Part shown: one piece after another, positions 26,541 to 34,866 of the stretch
Layout of the letters: the number at the start of each line of letters is the position of its first letter
How positions within the stretch are numbered: the first letter of the stretch is position 1
Notes under the pieces: generated by a model
Database searches by the model: none
Told to the model about the DNA's origin: nothing
Seen by the model: the letters and a program-made list of their open reading frames with translations, nothing else
NCBI RefSeq assembly: GCF_044923475.1
Contig: NZ_CP137338.1
Coordinates: 2,666,001-2,730,000, forward strand
Length of the DNA: 64,000 bases
From: JAAURS01 sp044923475
GTDB lineage: Bacteria; Cyanobacteriota; Cyanobacteriia; Thermosynechococcales; Thermosynechococcaceae
Reading direction: 5' to 3'
Translations under genes and position numbers: made by a program

Positions 26541-26823
26541 TCTTCCACTTATCCTTATCGTATTCAGCGTGAGTCAAAAAATATTTGTAGTAAACCGTTT
26601 GGTTCTCATAATCAATACCAACAATAAGGCGATAAGCGTTTCCCTTAATATTAAAAACTGTAAAACTTCCAACGGCCTCAGCATCTCGATAGATTAGACG
26701 GACATCCTCTAAATTCTCCCAATTCGCCTTTTTTACCGTTGTATACCAGTCATCGACCTGCTTTTTAACATCAGGATGTCGAGCAGAATCTACTCGAAGA
26801 TTACGAATTGAAATGAGATGCAT
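26524..26823 (-). CDS. higB: HigB-type mRNA interferase toxin
   Basis: 99 residues of a RelE/HigB fold: DDWYTTVKKANWENLEDVR, VFNIKGNAYRLIVGIDYENQ and the typical end FLTHAEYDKDKW. It would cleave mRNA on the ribosome. It is followed by the HigA-type gene, forming a complete pair. Confidence 0.85.
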   Translation of the reverse strand: MHLISIRNLRVDSARHPDVKKQVDDWYTTVKKANWENLEDVRLIYRDAEAVGSFTVFNIKGNAYRLIVGIDYENQTVYYKYFLTHAEYDKDKWKNDPYF

Positions 26824-26933
26824 TAATATCGCTAGACGTTGATTCGCTCAATGAGATTATATCAAATCCTCTCAATTTGAGAGGAAATCCCGTTAATTTA
26901 AGGATATCTTAGCCACATTTTTGTCTCGCGCAA

Positions 26934-27053
26934 TCATCCCACAAGCTGCAAAGGGGCAATGTTATCCCGAGACAGGAAATTGGACACCTCACCCAGGCCA
27001 AAAGCCCTTGCCACATCCTCCGGCGATCGCGCTAAAGTAAAACGTCCGCACAT
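26934..27053 (-). pseudogene. SRAP gene 5' fragment, copy C
   Basis: Reads MCGRFTLARSPEDVARAFGL, then GEVSNFLSRDNIAPLQLVG and stop. Start codon and Cys2 are intact, but the ...RYNIAP.QPV region is garbled and nothing follows: about 39 codons of a ~220-codon gene. Confidence 0.7.
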
Positions 27054-27126
27054 GGTTTTAGCGTAGCGCGATCCATAGGGCGATGGGTGAACCCCAACTC
27101 ATCTAAACTCGAATCTGCCTCAGGTT

Positions 27127-27411
27127 ATGATGGAATCAAACCCCATCGAATTTGGCACTGTAACCATGGTTTTGCGGGAACAGCTAAAACAAACGCTCGA
27201 TAAACTTAACGAAACCCAGCTCACGCAAATTGCAAACTTTATTGGAAACATAGACTCTTCTCCACAGCAGCCTGATGCAGAGGTTCCCCTATGGCAAACT
27301 GGAACATCCGCAGAACGAACCAAAGACTTTCAAGAGTGGCTCAAACAACTCCCTCGCAATGGCTCTAGCCTACCTGACGAAGCCTTTGACCGTGACAGCA
27401 TTTACAATTGA
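27127..27411 (+). CDS. Putative antitoxin preceding a PIN toxin
   Basis: 94 residues: TVTMVLREQLKQTLDKLNET, TQIANFIGNID, then KDFQEWLKQLPRNGSSLPDE and AFDRDSIYN. No strong domain match, but its C-terminal type (helical, ends DEAFDRDSIY) and its 4-base overlap with the following PIN gene fit an antitoxin. A shorter start at the second in-frame ATG is possible. Confidence 0.62.
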   Translation: MMESNPIEFGTVTMVLREQLKQTLDKLNETQLTQIANFIGNIDSSPQQPDAEVPLWQTGTSAERTKDFQEWLKQLPRNGSSLPDEAFDRDSIYN

Positions 27412-27878
27412 TGGCAAAGTATCTCATAGACACCAACGTTGTTTTGCGCTTCTGTAACGCCTCCGATTCACAACATGCTCTTTCTGGAAGTGCAATTTCA
27501 CATCTGTTAGCGACAGAAAACGAATGTTATCTCACAGCGCAAGTCCTTATCGAACTTTGGGTCGTAGCAACACGCCCTGCGAATGTTAATGGTCTAGGGT
27601 GGACAACTGAGAGAACAAAGAGCATTATCGATCAACTGCTTTATCGCTTTCCAACTTTAGAAGACTCTCCCCAAATTTTTCCATGCTGGTTAGAATTAGT
27701 GACCGCAAAAGAGATTCTGGGGAAGCGTGCCCATGATATTCGTCTAGTGAGCATTATGTTAACAAGCAAAGTTACTCATCTTTTGACCTTCAATGGCAAA
27801 GACTTCAATATATCGGAAAATATCACAATCGTTCATCCACAGGATTGTTTGCCACCTTCAACTATTAATGCGACTTAA
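27408..27878 (+). CDS. PIN-domain toxin
   Basis: 156 residues. KYLIDTNVVLRFCNASDSQH gives the first PIN Asp, LTAQVLIELWVVATRP the Glu, AHDIRLVSIML the third acidic site and LTFNGKDF the last. Translationally coupled to the upstream gene. Predicted RNase toxin of a type II pair. Confidence 0.82.
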   Translation: MMAKYLIDTNVVLRFCNASDSQHALSGSAISHLLATENECYLTAQVLIELWVVATRPANVNGLGWTTERTKSIIDQLLYRFPTLEDSPQIFPCWLELVTAKEILGKRAHDIRLVSIMLTSKVTHLLTFNGKDFNISENITIVHPQDCLPPSTINAT

Positions 27879-28088
27879 CGCGATCTCCTCTCCCCCAATA
27901 CTCCCATTTAGCAGCAGCAGGAAAAATTCAGATAGTTTTTCTGAAGTTTTTGCAATGGCTTTGCGGACTCTCGGTGCCTTACCACTCTGAAAGAGCTAGC
28001 TATCGCCCTGTAACAGCGATTCAAACAACAGCCGCATTGAATTAAAATGTGGAACTCAAGTGGCAGGCAAATTTAACCGCGATGGTAC

Positions 28089-28301
28089 TTAAAGACAGCA
28101 AAGACGGTTTTCCATTACCGTTTCTAATCGCGCATCGATCAACTTGGCTCCAATCGAAAGATCCTTGGCCAAGGATGAAATCAACCTCACAGGCTGCGAA
28201 GGTGCAATATTGTACCGAAGCGGGAAATTGGGCACCGCATCCAAGCCAAAAGCCCTAGCCACATCCTCCGGCGATCGCGCTAAAGTAAAACGCCCGCACA
28301 T
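28089..28301 (-). pseudogene. SRAP gene fragment with internal deletion, copy D
   Basis: The longest of the SRAP relics: MCGRFTLARSPEDVARAFGL, PNFPLRYNIAPSQPV, then a jump to LAKDLSIGAKLIDARLETV and stop. Cys2 is intact, but a central stretch and the C-terminal half are missing, so crosslinking activity is unlikely. Confidence 0.72.
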
Positions 28302-28370
28302 GGCTCTAGCGTGAGGTTAAAAAGTGAGGGGCGATCGAAAGTCTGCCCGATGCGTTTGAGCAGGACTGCC

Positions 28371-28643
28371 CTATCCATGTTGCGCCAACCATTGTTCTAA
28401 ATCAGATAGACCCGTAAAATCGAGTAGCGCTTCACTGAGGTCTTCAAGCACAGGTAAAGGAAGCGTGGTGAGACGCGATCGCATCGCTTCAGGCAACTCT
28501 TGCTGGAGCCGTCGCGTTAACTGTCTGGTCACGAGGGCGATCGCTTCTGATTCTCTACCCTCCTCTCTGCCCTCGGCCTTCGCTTCCCGAATTGCCCGTG
28601 GCTCCTGGGTCAGATTCAGTCCCAACATCGCTTTAATCTCCAT
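28371..28643 (-). pseudogene. Rpn-family (DUF4351) C-terminal fragment
   Basis: 90 residues: MEIKAMLGLNLTQEPRA, a charged EGREEGRE linker, then LTRRLQQELPEAMRSRLTTL and LEDLSEALLDFTGLSDLEQW, the DUF4351 tail of Rpn proteins. The PD-(D/E)XK domain that should precede it is absent. Either a truncated pseudogene or an internal-start product of the kind described for Rpn genes. Confidence 0.65.
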
Positions 28644-28800
28644 CTGACTTAAATGGGCTAACTTGCAAAACCAAAATGATTCTGTTTAGAAAGTCTTGCA
28701 CTGATGTCTTTTTCGATTTCCGCTGTTCCAGAATCTATAAGTCGTGCAGCGATTCCAACGACTGTCTAAGCCAAAGCAACGCTATGAGCTGCTGATTTGG

Positions 28801-29211
28801 TCATGTAGTCGTTTCATCTAAATGCTCAAAGATTGCCTGGTAAAAGGTCAGAACATGATGATCTAGCAGGCGGTAGAACACATGCCGTCCCTGCTTGCGA
28901 AAACTCACCAAACGAATGGCGCGGAGCGTCCGCAACTGATGCGATACGGCGGATTCATTCATGCCGAGGGCGATCGCCAAATCCCCCACGCACATTTCCC
29001 GATCGGCCAGCATAGAGAGAATGCGCAACCGATTGGTATCGGCGAGAAAGCCCAGAAACTCTGACATGCGCTGCGCTTTCTCAAGCGTCAGCGTTTCAGG
29101 TTGAGAGGCGTTGGCAGGGTCAGCAGGATGGAGATGGGGAACATCGCAACACAGATCTTCCCCATCTTCGAATTGTTGGATAATCGCCTTTTCTGCCGGG
29201 TTGTCTAACAT
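28801..29211 (-). CDS. smtB: Zinc-sensing SmtB/ArsR-family repressor
   Basis: 136 residues. Landmarks are FLADTNRLRILSMLADREMC, the recognition helix NESAVSHQLRTLRAIRLV, and the C-terminal helix LLDHHVLTFYQAIFEHLDE with the D-x-H...H...E ligand pattern of the alpha-5 zinc site. The N-terminal DLCCDVPHLHP plus CVGD give a possible alpha-3N site. It should release the smtA operator when zinc is high. It follows smtA by 23 bases on the same strand; in Synechococcus the two are divergent. A truncated relative lies at 9717. Confidence 0.88.
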   Translation of the reverse strand: MLDNPAEKAIIQQFEDGEDLCCDVPHLHPADPANASQPETLTLEKAQRMSEFLGFLADTNRLRILSMLADREMCVGDLAIALGMNESAVSHQLRTLRAIRLVSFRKQGRHVFYRLLDHHVLTFYQAIFEHLDETTT

Positions 29212-29234
29212 TGATAAACCGTATTGGACATCCT

Positions 29235-29402
29235 CTAAGCGTGGCAGCCACAGCCGGTATGACCGCAGCCTTGACCGGACGGATGACCATTGGCGCAGGC
29301 TTCACCGCAGTAGGGCTTATCATCTTTCATCACGGCATCTGACAGCGAAACCACGCACAGACAAGATTCGCAGGCACATTTCATTTGAGTAACGGTAGAC
29401 AT
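29235..29402 (-). CDS. smtA: SmtA-type metallothionein
   Basis: 55 residues, too short for routine ORF calling. It reads MKCACESCLCVV near the start and CGEACANGHPSGQGCGHTGC near the end, closing GCGCHA. The spacing of nine or more Cys and two His matches cyanobacterial SmtA, which binds zinc in a Zn4Cys9His2 cluster and buffers zinc and cadmium. A matching operator lies upstream (29435-29460) and smtB follows on the same strand. Confidence 0.93.
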   Translation of the reverse strand: MSTVTQMKCACESCLCVVSLSDAVMKDDKPYCGEACANGHPSGQGCGHTGCGCHA

Positions 29403-29434
29403 ATCTTGGCTCCTTTGAGTTCCATGAATAGCCT

Positions 29435-29460
29435 AACATGTGAATGGGTATTCAGATATT
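29435..29460 (-). promoter_or_regulatory. SmtB-type 12-2-12 operator upstream of smtA
   Basis: AACATGTGAATG - GG - TATTCAGATATT. The TGAAT...ATTCA inverted repeat with ATATT ending matches the known smt operator/promoter pattern. It lies 33 bases before the smtA start. Bound SmtB would block transcription until zinc enters. Confidence 0.8.
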
Positions 29461-29499
29461 AAGTCGTTAGAATTTTTGCCCAGTGCCAAAGCATCGTCC

Positions 29500-30387
29500 T
29501 TAGGGGTTACGTCTGAGGGGTTTGAAGCGGTTGATCGAGCGATTGGATGGCTCTTGTGCGGTCGATCGCGTCAAAATTCCCTGAGACGGGCTAAACAGCA
29601 GTGCCAGTAAAAACAAGCTGGATGACACCAGTACGATCGTCGGCCCTGAAGGCAAGTTGCGATAATAGCTGAGGTAGACCCCAGAGAGACTGGCGATCGC
29701 CCCTAGAATAGCCCCCACAACCATCATCTGATGGAGTTCTTTGACCAACAAATAGGCGGTCAAGGCTGGGCCGACGAGGAGTGCAATCACCAGAATCACG
29801 CCCACCGCCTGCATGCTGGCAATAATGGTGAGCGTAATAGCAGCCATAAAGCCAAAGTAGATGGTGTTAATGGGTAAGCCGATCGCCTGGGCACCCGTTT
29901 TGTCGAAGGTGTAGAACAATAATTCTTTATAGAAGAGTTTGACCACCAGTAGAATTAAGCCAGCAATGATGGCGGTTCGCTGAATGTCGAGGGGGGTCAC
30001 GCCCAGAATATCGCCGAACAGAAAACTATCCAGATCGAGTTTGTTTTTTAAGACGGTGATCAGCGTGACGCCCAGCGCAAAAAAGGAGGAAAAGGTCAAC
30101 GCCATAGCGGCATCGGCTTTAATTCTGGTTTGCGAACGAATCCAGGCAATGAGCAAAGCGCCCAGAATGCCAGAGCCAAAGGCACCAATGAGAATATCAA
30201 CCCCAAAAAAGAACGAAATAGATAATCCTGGCAGGACGGCGTGGGCGATCACGTCCCCCAGTAAGGCCATGCGCTGCACGATCAGGTAGCTGCCGACCAC
30301 AGGGCAAAGAATACCAACTAGCACGCCAACGGCGATCGCATTTCGCATGAATTCATAGCCGAGCGGTTCTAGCAGCAGGTTGAGCAT
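29500..30387 (-). CDS. znuB: Zinc/manganese ABC transporter permease
   Basis: 295 residues with about eight membrane segments of the ABC-3 family: LVGILCPVVGSYLIVQRMAL, GDVIAHAVLPGLS (cytoplasmic coupling region), ILVIALLVGPALTAYLL. It would form the membrane channel with ZnuC and ZnuA. It is divergent from znuA. The ATPase gene that normally precedes it is missing except for its tail at 30409-30519. Confidence 0.87.
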   Translation of the reverse strand: MLNLLLEPLGYEFMRNAIAVGVLVGILCPVVGSYLIVQRMALLGDVIAHAVLPGLSISFFFGVDILIGAFGSGILGALLIAWIRSQTRIKADAAMALTFSSFFALGVTLITVLKNKLDLDSFLFGDILGVTPLDIQRTAIIAGLILLVVKLFYKELLFYTFDKTGAQAIGLPINTIYFGFMAAITLTIIASMQAVGVILVIALLVGPALTAYLLVKELHQMMVVGAILGAIASLSGVYLSYYRNLPSGPTIVLVSSSLFLLALLFSPSQGILTRSTAQEPSNRSINRFKPLRRNP

Positions 30388-30408
30388 AGGGAATGGGGCG
30401 TGGAGAAT

Positions 30409-30519
30409 TTAATAGAAAAAGAATGTTTCCAAATCTTGACGGAATGGGTTTTCCCCATGAGTTCCGTAAGCTTGACTCAGATTTTCGGGGGTCATCACCT
30501 GTTGCGAGGAGCCATTTTA
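30409..30519 (-). pseudogene. znuC: znuC C-terminal remnant
   Basis: The minus strand between the znuA promoter and znuB reads NGSSQQVMTPENLSQAYGTH and ends ETFFFY then stop. GS..QVMTPENLSQAYG is the usual C-terminal signature of ZnuC-type ABC ATPases. The frame is closed by a stop just upstream, so only ~37 codons remain and Walker motifs are gone. Its position, directly before znuB, is where znuC belongs. This suggests a deletion that fused the promoter region to the znuC tail. Confidence 0.6.
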
Positions 30520-30542
30520 AGCTCTAACATGAGAACCTTGAA

Positions 30543-30557
30543 TGAGAACGGTTATCA
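30543..30557. promoter_or_regulatory. Zur box upstream of znuA / znuB
   Basis: TGAGAACGGTTATCA is a 7-1-7 near-palindrome (one mismatch from TGATAAC-GTTATCA). It lies 37 bases before the znuA start, in the divergent znuA/znuB promoter region. A second TGAGAACCTT half-site-like element lies just upstream. Confidence 0.62.
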
Positions 30558-30593
30558 TTATAGACTGTCAATTGCAATTCCAAGATTAAAATC

Positions 30594-31637
30594 ATGCAAC
30601 TTTACCGTCAAATCTGGGGCAGCACGCTATTTGCTTTGGTTGTAGGTCTACTCAGCGCCTGCGCCCCATCCACACCCACCGGCCAAACTAGCCCAGCCAG
30701 CTCTCCCAATACTGCTACCACTAGCAAAAATCTGAACGTGGTTGCGACCAGTAGCGTTCTGTGCGATTTAACCAAAACCATCGCTGCCGAAACAATTGAC
30801 CTGACCTGTCTGGTCCAAGCAGGAACCGACCCCCACGTTTATGAGCCAACCCCCGAAGATCGTAAGGCGATCGAAAATGCCCAGCTCGTGCTGTACTCTG
30901 GCTATGACTTTGAACCGAGCTTGATTAAGCTCATCAAAGCCTCTTCTAATTCTGCAACCGAAATTGCGGTAGGGGAAGTAGCAGTTCCCAAACCTCTGAT
31001 GGGTGAGTCTGAGCATGGCCATGAGGGGCACGCAGAAGAGGAGAAACATTCTGAGGGTGAAAAGCCGGGTGAAGCGAAAGAACCCGATCCGCATGTCTGG
31101 CACGATGCCAAAAATGGGATTCAGATGGTGAAAGTGATTCAGGACAATCTGGCGAAAGCTGCCCCTGCAAATGCCGACCTGTATGCCAAAAATGCTCAAG
31201 CTCTGACCGCAAAGCTGACTCAGATTGATGGCTGGATTAAGTCTCAAATTGCCACGATTCCAAAAACTTCTCGCAAACTGGTGACAACACACGATGCATT
31301 GGGGTACTATTCTGCGGCCTATGGCATTCCAGTTGAAGGGGCGTTACAGGGCATTAGCACTGAAGAAAAACCCACTGCGGCACGGGTGAAAGAATTGACG
31401 GATGAGATTAAGGCTGACAAGGTGCCGACTATTTTTGCAGAGGTGTCAGTCAATCCTAAGTTGATTGAGACGGTGGCAAAAGAGGCGAACGTAAAACTGT
31501 CGAAGCAAGAACTATTTTCAGATGGTTTGGGCGAAGCAGGCTCTGAGGGCGATACCTATCCGAGAATGCTGATTGCGAATACCAAGGCGATCGTTGAAGG
31601 GTTGGGCGGACAGTATACCGCGTTTCAGCCCAAGTGA
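30594..31637 (+). CDS. znuA: Zinc-binding lipoprotein of the ABC uptake system
   Basis: 347 residues. The lipobox LLSAC follows a hydrophobic signal, so the mature protein is lipid-anchored outside the plasma membrane. Metal ligands fit ZnuA: TDPHVYEP, DPHVWHDAKN and VTTHDALGYY, plus a His-rich loop (EHGHEGHAEEEKH) between the first two, typical of zinc rather than manganese binders. It feeds ZnuB. Preceded by a Zur-type box. Confidence 0.9.
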   Translation: MQLYRQIWGSTLFALVVGLLSACAPSTPTGQTSPASSPNTATTSKNLNVVATSSVLCDLTKTIAAETIDLTCLVQAGTDPHVYEPTPEDRKAIENAQLVLYSGYDFEPSLIKLIKASSNSATEIAVGEVAVPKPLMGESEHGHEGHAEEEKHSEGEKPGEAKEPDPHVWHDAKNGIQMVKVIQDNLAKAAPANADLYAKNAQALTAKLTQIDGWIKSQIATIPKTSRKLVTTHDALGYYSAAYGIPVEGALQGISTEEKPTAARVKELTDEIKADKVPTIFAEVSVNPKLIETVAKEANVKLSKQELFSDGLGEAGSEGDTYPRMLIANTKAIVEGLGGQYTAFQPK

Positions 31638-31638
31638 T

Positions 31639-32736
31639 TCACTTACTTAGGTAACAGTGGCAATCCGGTCTCTCAATTAGCGATTCCACCAGTGCATTGA
31701 GGGCGGTAGCGGCGAGTAACCCACCCCCTAGCGTTCCTTCAACCGTGATACAGGGAATGCCGGATTCCATCAGTTTGCGCTTTGCAGCCGGAGCATGACT
31801 GAAGCCGATCGGCATCCCAATCACGAGTGCAGGCTGAATCATCTGCTGCTGGATTGCTTCACAGACTGCCAGTAGCACCGACGGGGCATAGCCGATGGCG
31901 ATCGCACATCCGGCGGGGAGTTTCTGTAAACGGTCTTTCCAGTCAGGACTTTGCCAAAATGCTTGTTCTGCTGCATCGGCACTGGCGATATGGGGATTGT
32001 CGATGAGAGTTTGCACCGAACAACCTAGGTGAGCCAGTCGGGGTAGGTCGATCGCCGCCCTGACCGTGGGCACATCCACCACGACTGGACATCCCGATTT
32101 GAAGGCGGTGCGGCTAGCAGCCAGGGCTTGATTTCCTAGTCGCACAAATTGAACTAAACTGACATCGCCACAGGCCAGTACTAGCTTAGAGAGTAAATCG
32201 ATCTCAATTTCTGAGCGATCGGACAGATCGGGCAGCAACCGCTGAAGCGATTCCTGAAAGGCTTCTGGATGGGCATGGACTTGGGCATCTAACCCACACC
32301 AAAGTTTATCCAATCCGCCCAGTCGCGTTTCAACGTCCAGCAGCTTGAGTTGCGCCAGGACTTCGGCTTGGGTCGTTTGACAATGACGATCTCGTCCCAG
32401 CAATCCTTCTAAGGCCGATGCGGTCTGCCGCAGTTGACCGATTTGCCCAATAATGGCACGGTACTGCTGCTGAAGTTGCGCCATCAACGTGGCTTGTTCG
32501 GCTTCTGGCTCTGCTTCTAGCAGTTTATGGATGTGGGAAAGCTGAAAGCCCTGCTGTTTCAGCGCCACAATGCGTTGCAGCCGTTGCACATCTCGATCGG
32601 TGTAGAGGCGATAGTTACTGGGCGATCGCTCTGGCTGGGGCATCAACCCTAATTGGTGATAATGGCGCACCATACGGGGCGTAATGTCGCTGCCCACTGA
32701 ATCCGTCAGTTCTTTAATGGTTAAACCTTGACCCAT
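31639..32736 (-). CDS. coaR: CoaR-type cobalt-responsive MerR activator fused to precorrin isomerase-like domain
   Basis: About 365 residues. The N-terminal MerR domain (LTIKELTDSVGSDITPRMVR, YRLYTDRDVQRLQRI) is followed by a helical dimer region. The C-terminal half resembles precorrin-8X methylmutase: CPVVVDVPTVRAAI, AIGYAPSVLLAV, PALVIGMPIGF, GGGLLAATALNALV. The protein ends C-H-C-Y-L-S-K, the Cys-His-Cys motif of CoaR. In Synechocystis CoaR senses cobalt and activates coaT, which is the divergent neighbour here. I start at the ATG giving MGQGLTIKEL; upstream TTG/ATG codons overlap the operator. Confidence 0.85.
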   Translation of the reverse strand: MGQGLTIKELTDSVGSDITPRMVRHYHQLGLMPQPERSPSNYRLYTDRDVQRLQRIVALKQQGFQLSHIHKLLEAEPEAEQATLMAQLQQQYRAIIGQIGQLRQTASALEGLLGRDRHCQTTQAEVLAQLKLLDVETRLGGLDKLWCGLDAQVHAHPEAFQESLQRLLPDLSDRSEIEIDLLSKLVLACGDVSLVQFVRLGNQALAASRTAFKSGCPVVVDVPTVRAAIDLPRLAHLGCSVQTLIDNPHIASADAAEQAFWQSPDWKDRLQKLPAGCAIAIGYAPSVLLAVCEAIQQQMIQPALVIGMPIGFSHAPAAKRKLMESGIPCITVEGTLGGGLLAATALNALVESLIERPDCHCYLSK

Positions 32737-32763
32737 CATCTCAAGCGCCAAAAGCCAATACCT

Positions 32764-32783
32764 TGACATTAACACCAATGTCA
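32764..32783 (+). promoter_or_regulatory. CoaR operator between coaR and coaT
   Basis: TGACATT-AACACC-AATGTCA, a perfect 7-bp inverted repeat with a 6-bp spacer, 36 bases before the coaT start. MerR-type activators bind such dyads within over-spaced promoters, twisting the DNA to align the -35 and -10. Confidence 0.68.
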
Positions 32784-32818
32784 GGGTTTAGGGTGAGAAA
32801 GTCTTTTCCTTGTGGCTC

Positions 32819-34726
32819 ATGCTTCACCCATTGCGGCTATCTCAACTGGCAAAAGCGCACTCAGAAGCTTTTGCGGCTCTCCTCTGCGGCTGCTTGCTCC
32901 TACTCGGATGGATCGCGCTACACCTCGGTTGGATGGGACTGGCGTTGCTCGTTCTGCCTGCTGCTTATGTCGCTGGAGGGTATGAGAGCGCCCGTGACGG
33001 TTTAACCACCCTCTTCAAAGAAAAGGAACTGGATGTCGATCTGCTGATGATTGTGGCAGCTCTGGGAGCAGCAGGACTAGGTTTGTGGCGACAGGAGTAT
33101 TACCTGATTATTGATGGGGCGGCGTTGATTCTGATCTTTGCAATCAGTGGAGCCTTAGAAAATTATGCGATGCAACGGACCGATCGCAGCATTCGCAGCT
33201 TGATGAGCCTGACTGCTGATACGGCTCAAGTGTTGCGAGAAGGCAGAGAAACAGCCGTTCCCATTGACCAATTAGAGGTGGGCGATCGCATTGCGGTCAA
33301 GCCCGGAGAATTGATTCCAACCGATGGCTTGATTCTGGAAGGATTGAGCGCGTTGAATCAAGCCGCAATTACCGGAGAATCGATTCCGGTCGAAAAGACG
33401 ATCGGCGATGAGGTCTTCGCCGGAACGCTCAATGGCAATGGCGCGCTCAAGCTCAAAGTCCATCAACCGCCAGAGAGTAGTCTGCTACGACGGGTGATTC
33501 GCTTAGTAGAGCAGGCCCAAACGGAAGCTCCCCCTTCCCAGCAATTCATCGAACGATTTGAACGTGGCTATGCCCGCGTCATCGTCGGCGTTGGACTCTT
33601 GCTGGTAGTGTTGCCGCCCTTCCTGCTGAACTGGAGTTGGGAAACGACGATCTATCGGGCTTTGATTTTTCTCGTCGTTGCGTCGCCCTGTGCGTTAATG
33701 GCGGCCATTATGCCCACATTGCTATCCGGTATCGCCAATGGCGCGAGACAGGGAATTTTGTTCAAGAACGGTGCCCAATTAGAGGAGATCGGGAAAGTAC
33801 GGGCGATCGCCTTTGATAAAACAGGCACCCTCACGACCGGACAACTGCAAGTTTGCCAAGTGATTCCAGCCACAGGATGTTCTGAATCACAAGTTTTGCA
33901 AGTTGCTGCTGCGATAGAATCTGGCTCCGAGCACCCCATTGGGGCAGCGATCGTTCGAGCCGCGCAAGATTTAGTTTGGTCGCGCGCCACAGAGGTTCAG
34001 GCATATCCGGGTCGAGGCATTGCAGGCCGTTGGTGCGATCAATCTGTGTTTGCGGGCACGGCTGATTTTGTGAAATCCATCGCGGATTTACCGATTGAAT
34101 TGATCCAGCGCGCGGATTTGCTAGAGCAAGATGGAAAAACCGTGGTCTGGATCGCTCAGGCGCAACAGGTTATGGGGGGCATTGCGATCGCAGATCGAGT
34201 ACGACCCGAAGCCGCACGGGCGATCGCGCAACTCAAAACGCTGGGCATCGAACAAATCGTGATGCTGACGGGCGACAACCAGCGCACCGCTCGCAGCATT
34301 GCCCAAGCAATCGGCGTCGATCGGGTTTATGCCGAACTGTTGCCAGAAGACAAGCTGCACATCATTCGTCAACTGCAAACCCAATACAACACGGTGGCAA
34401 TGGTGGGGGATGGCATTAATGACGCCCCCGCCCTCGCGCAAGCTTCGGTTGGCATCGCGATGGGGGGTGCGGGAAGCGATGTGGCGCTGGAAACTGCCGA
34501 TATCGTGTTGATGGCCGATCGGTTGGAGAAAATTGCAGCGGCGATCCAATTGGGGCGACGATCGCATCGAGTGGTTCGGCAAAATATCGGGTTTGCGATC
34601 GGCTTTATCGTGTTGCTGATTGCGGTCAATTTTGCAGGCAATGTCACGTTACCCATCGGTGTTGTAGGGCATGAAGGATCTACCGTATTGGTCACTTTGA
34701 GCGGATTGCGATTGCTCAGAAATTAG
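32819..34726 (+). CDS. coaT: Cobalt-exporting P1B-type ATPase
   Basis: 635 residues. Motifs are TGES (actuator), SPCALMAAIMP (transport site with SPC), DKTGTLTTG (phosphorylation), SEHPIG, and GDGINDAPALAQ. There is no N-terminal heavy-metal-binding domain; the protein begins directly with a membrane region. With divergent CoaR this is the CoaR/CoaT cobalt resistance module, exporting excess cobalt from the cytoplasm. Zinc transport cannot be excluded from sequence alone. Confidence 0.87.
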   Translation: MLHPLRLSQLAKAHSEAFAALLCGCLLLLGWIALHLGWMGLALLVLPAAYVAGGYESARDGLTTLFKEKELDVDLLMIVAALGAAGLGLWRQEYYLIIDGAALILIFAISGALENYAMQRTDRSIRSLMSLTADTAQVLREGRETAVPIDQLEVGDRIAVKPGELIPTDGLILEGLSALNQAAITGESIPVEKTIGDEVFAGTLNGNGALKLKVHQPPESSLLRRVIRLVEQAQTEAPPSQQFIERFERGYARVIVGVGLLLVVLPPFLLNWSWETTIYRALIFLVVASPCALMAAIMPTLLSGIANGARQGILFKNGAQLEEIGKVRAIAFDKTGTLTTGQLQVCQVIPATGCSESQVLQVAAAIESGSEHPIGAAIVRAAQDLVWSRATEVQAYPGRGIAGRWCDQSVFAGTADFVKSIADLPIELIQRADLLEQDGKTVVWIAQAQQVMGGIAIADRVRPEAARAIAQLKTLGIEQIVMLTGDNQRTARSIAQAIGVDRVYAELLPEDKLHIIRQLQTQYNTVAMVGDGINDAPALAQASVGIAMGGAGSDVALETADIVLMADRLEKIAAAIQLGRRSHRVVRQNIGFAIGFIVLLIAVNFAGNVTLPIGVVGHEGSTVLVTLSGLRLLRN

Positions 34727-34866
34727 CAGACCTAATGTTTTTTCTTCAAAGGTTTGGGGCTGAGGCACCGCCAGTTTATTGACCGCAACTTCAGACGCTG
34801 GGCTTGAAGTGGCCTGAATCGGCTCTTCATCAGGCTTGAGTTCGTTCCCAGTTTTATTCAATAAAA

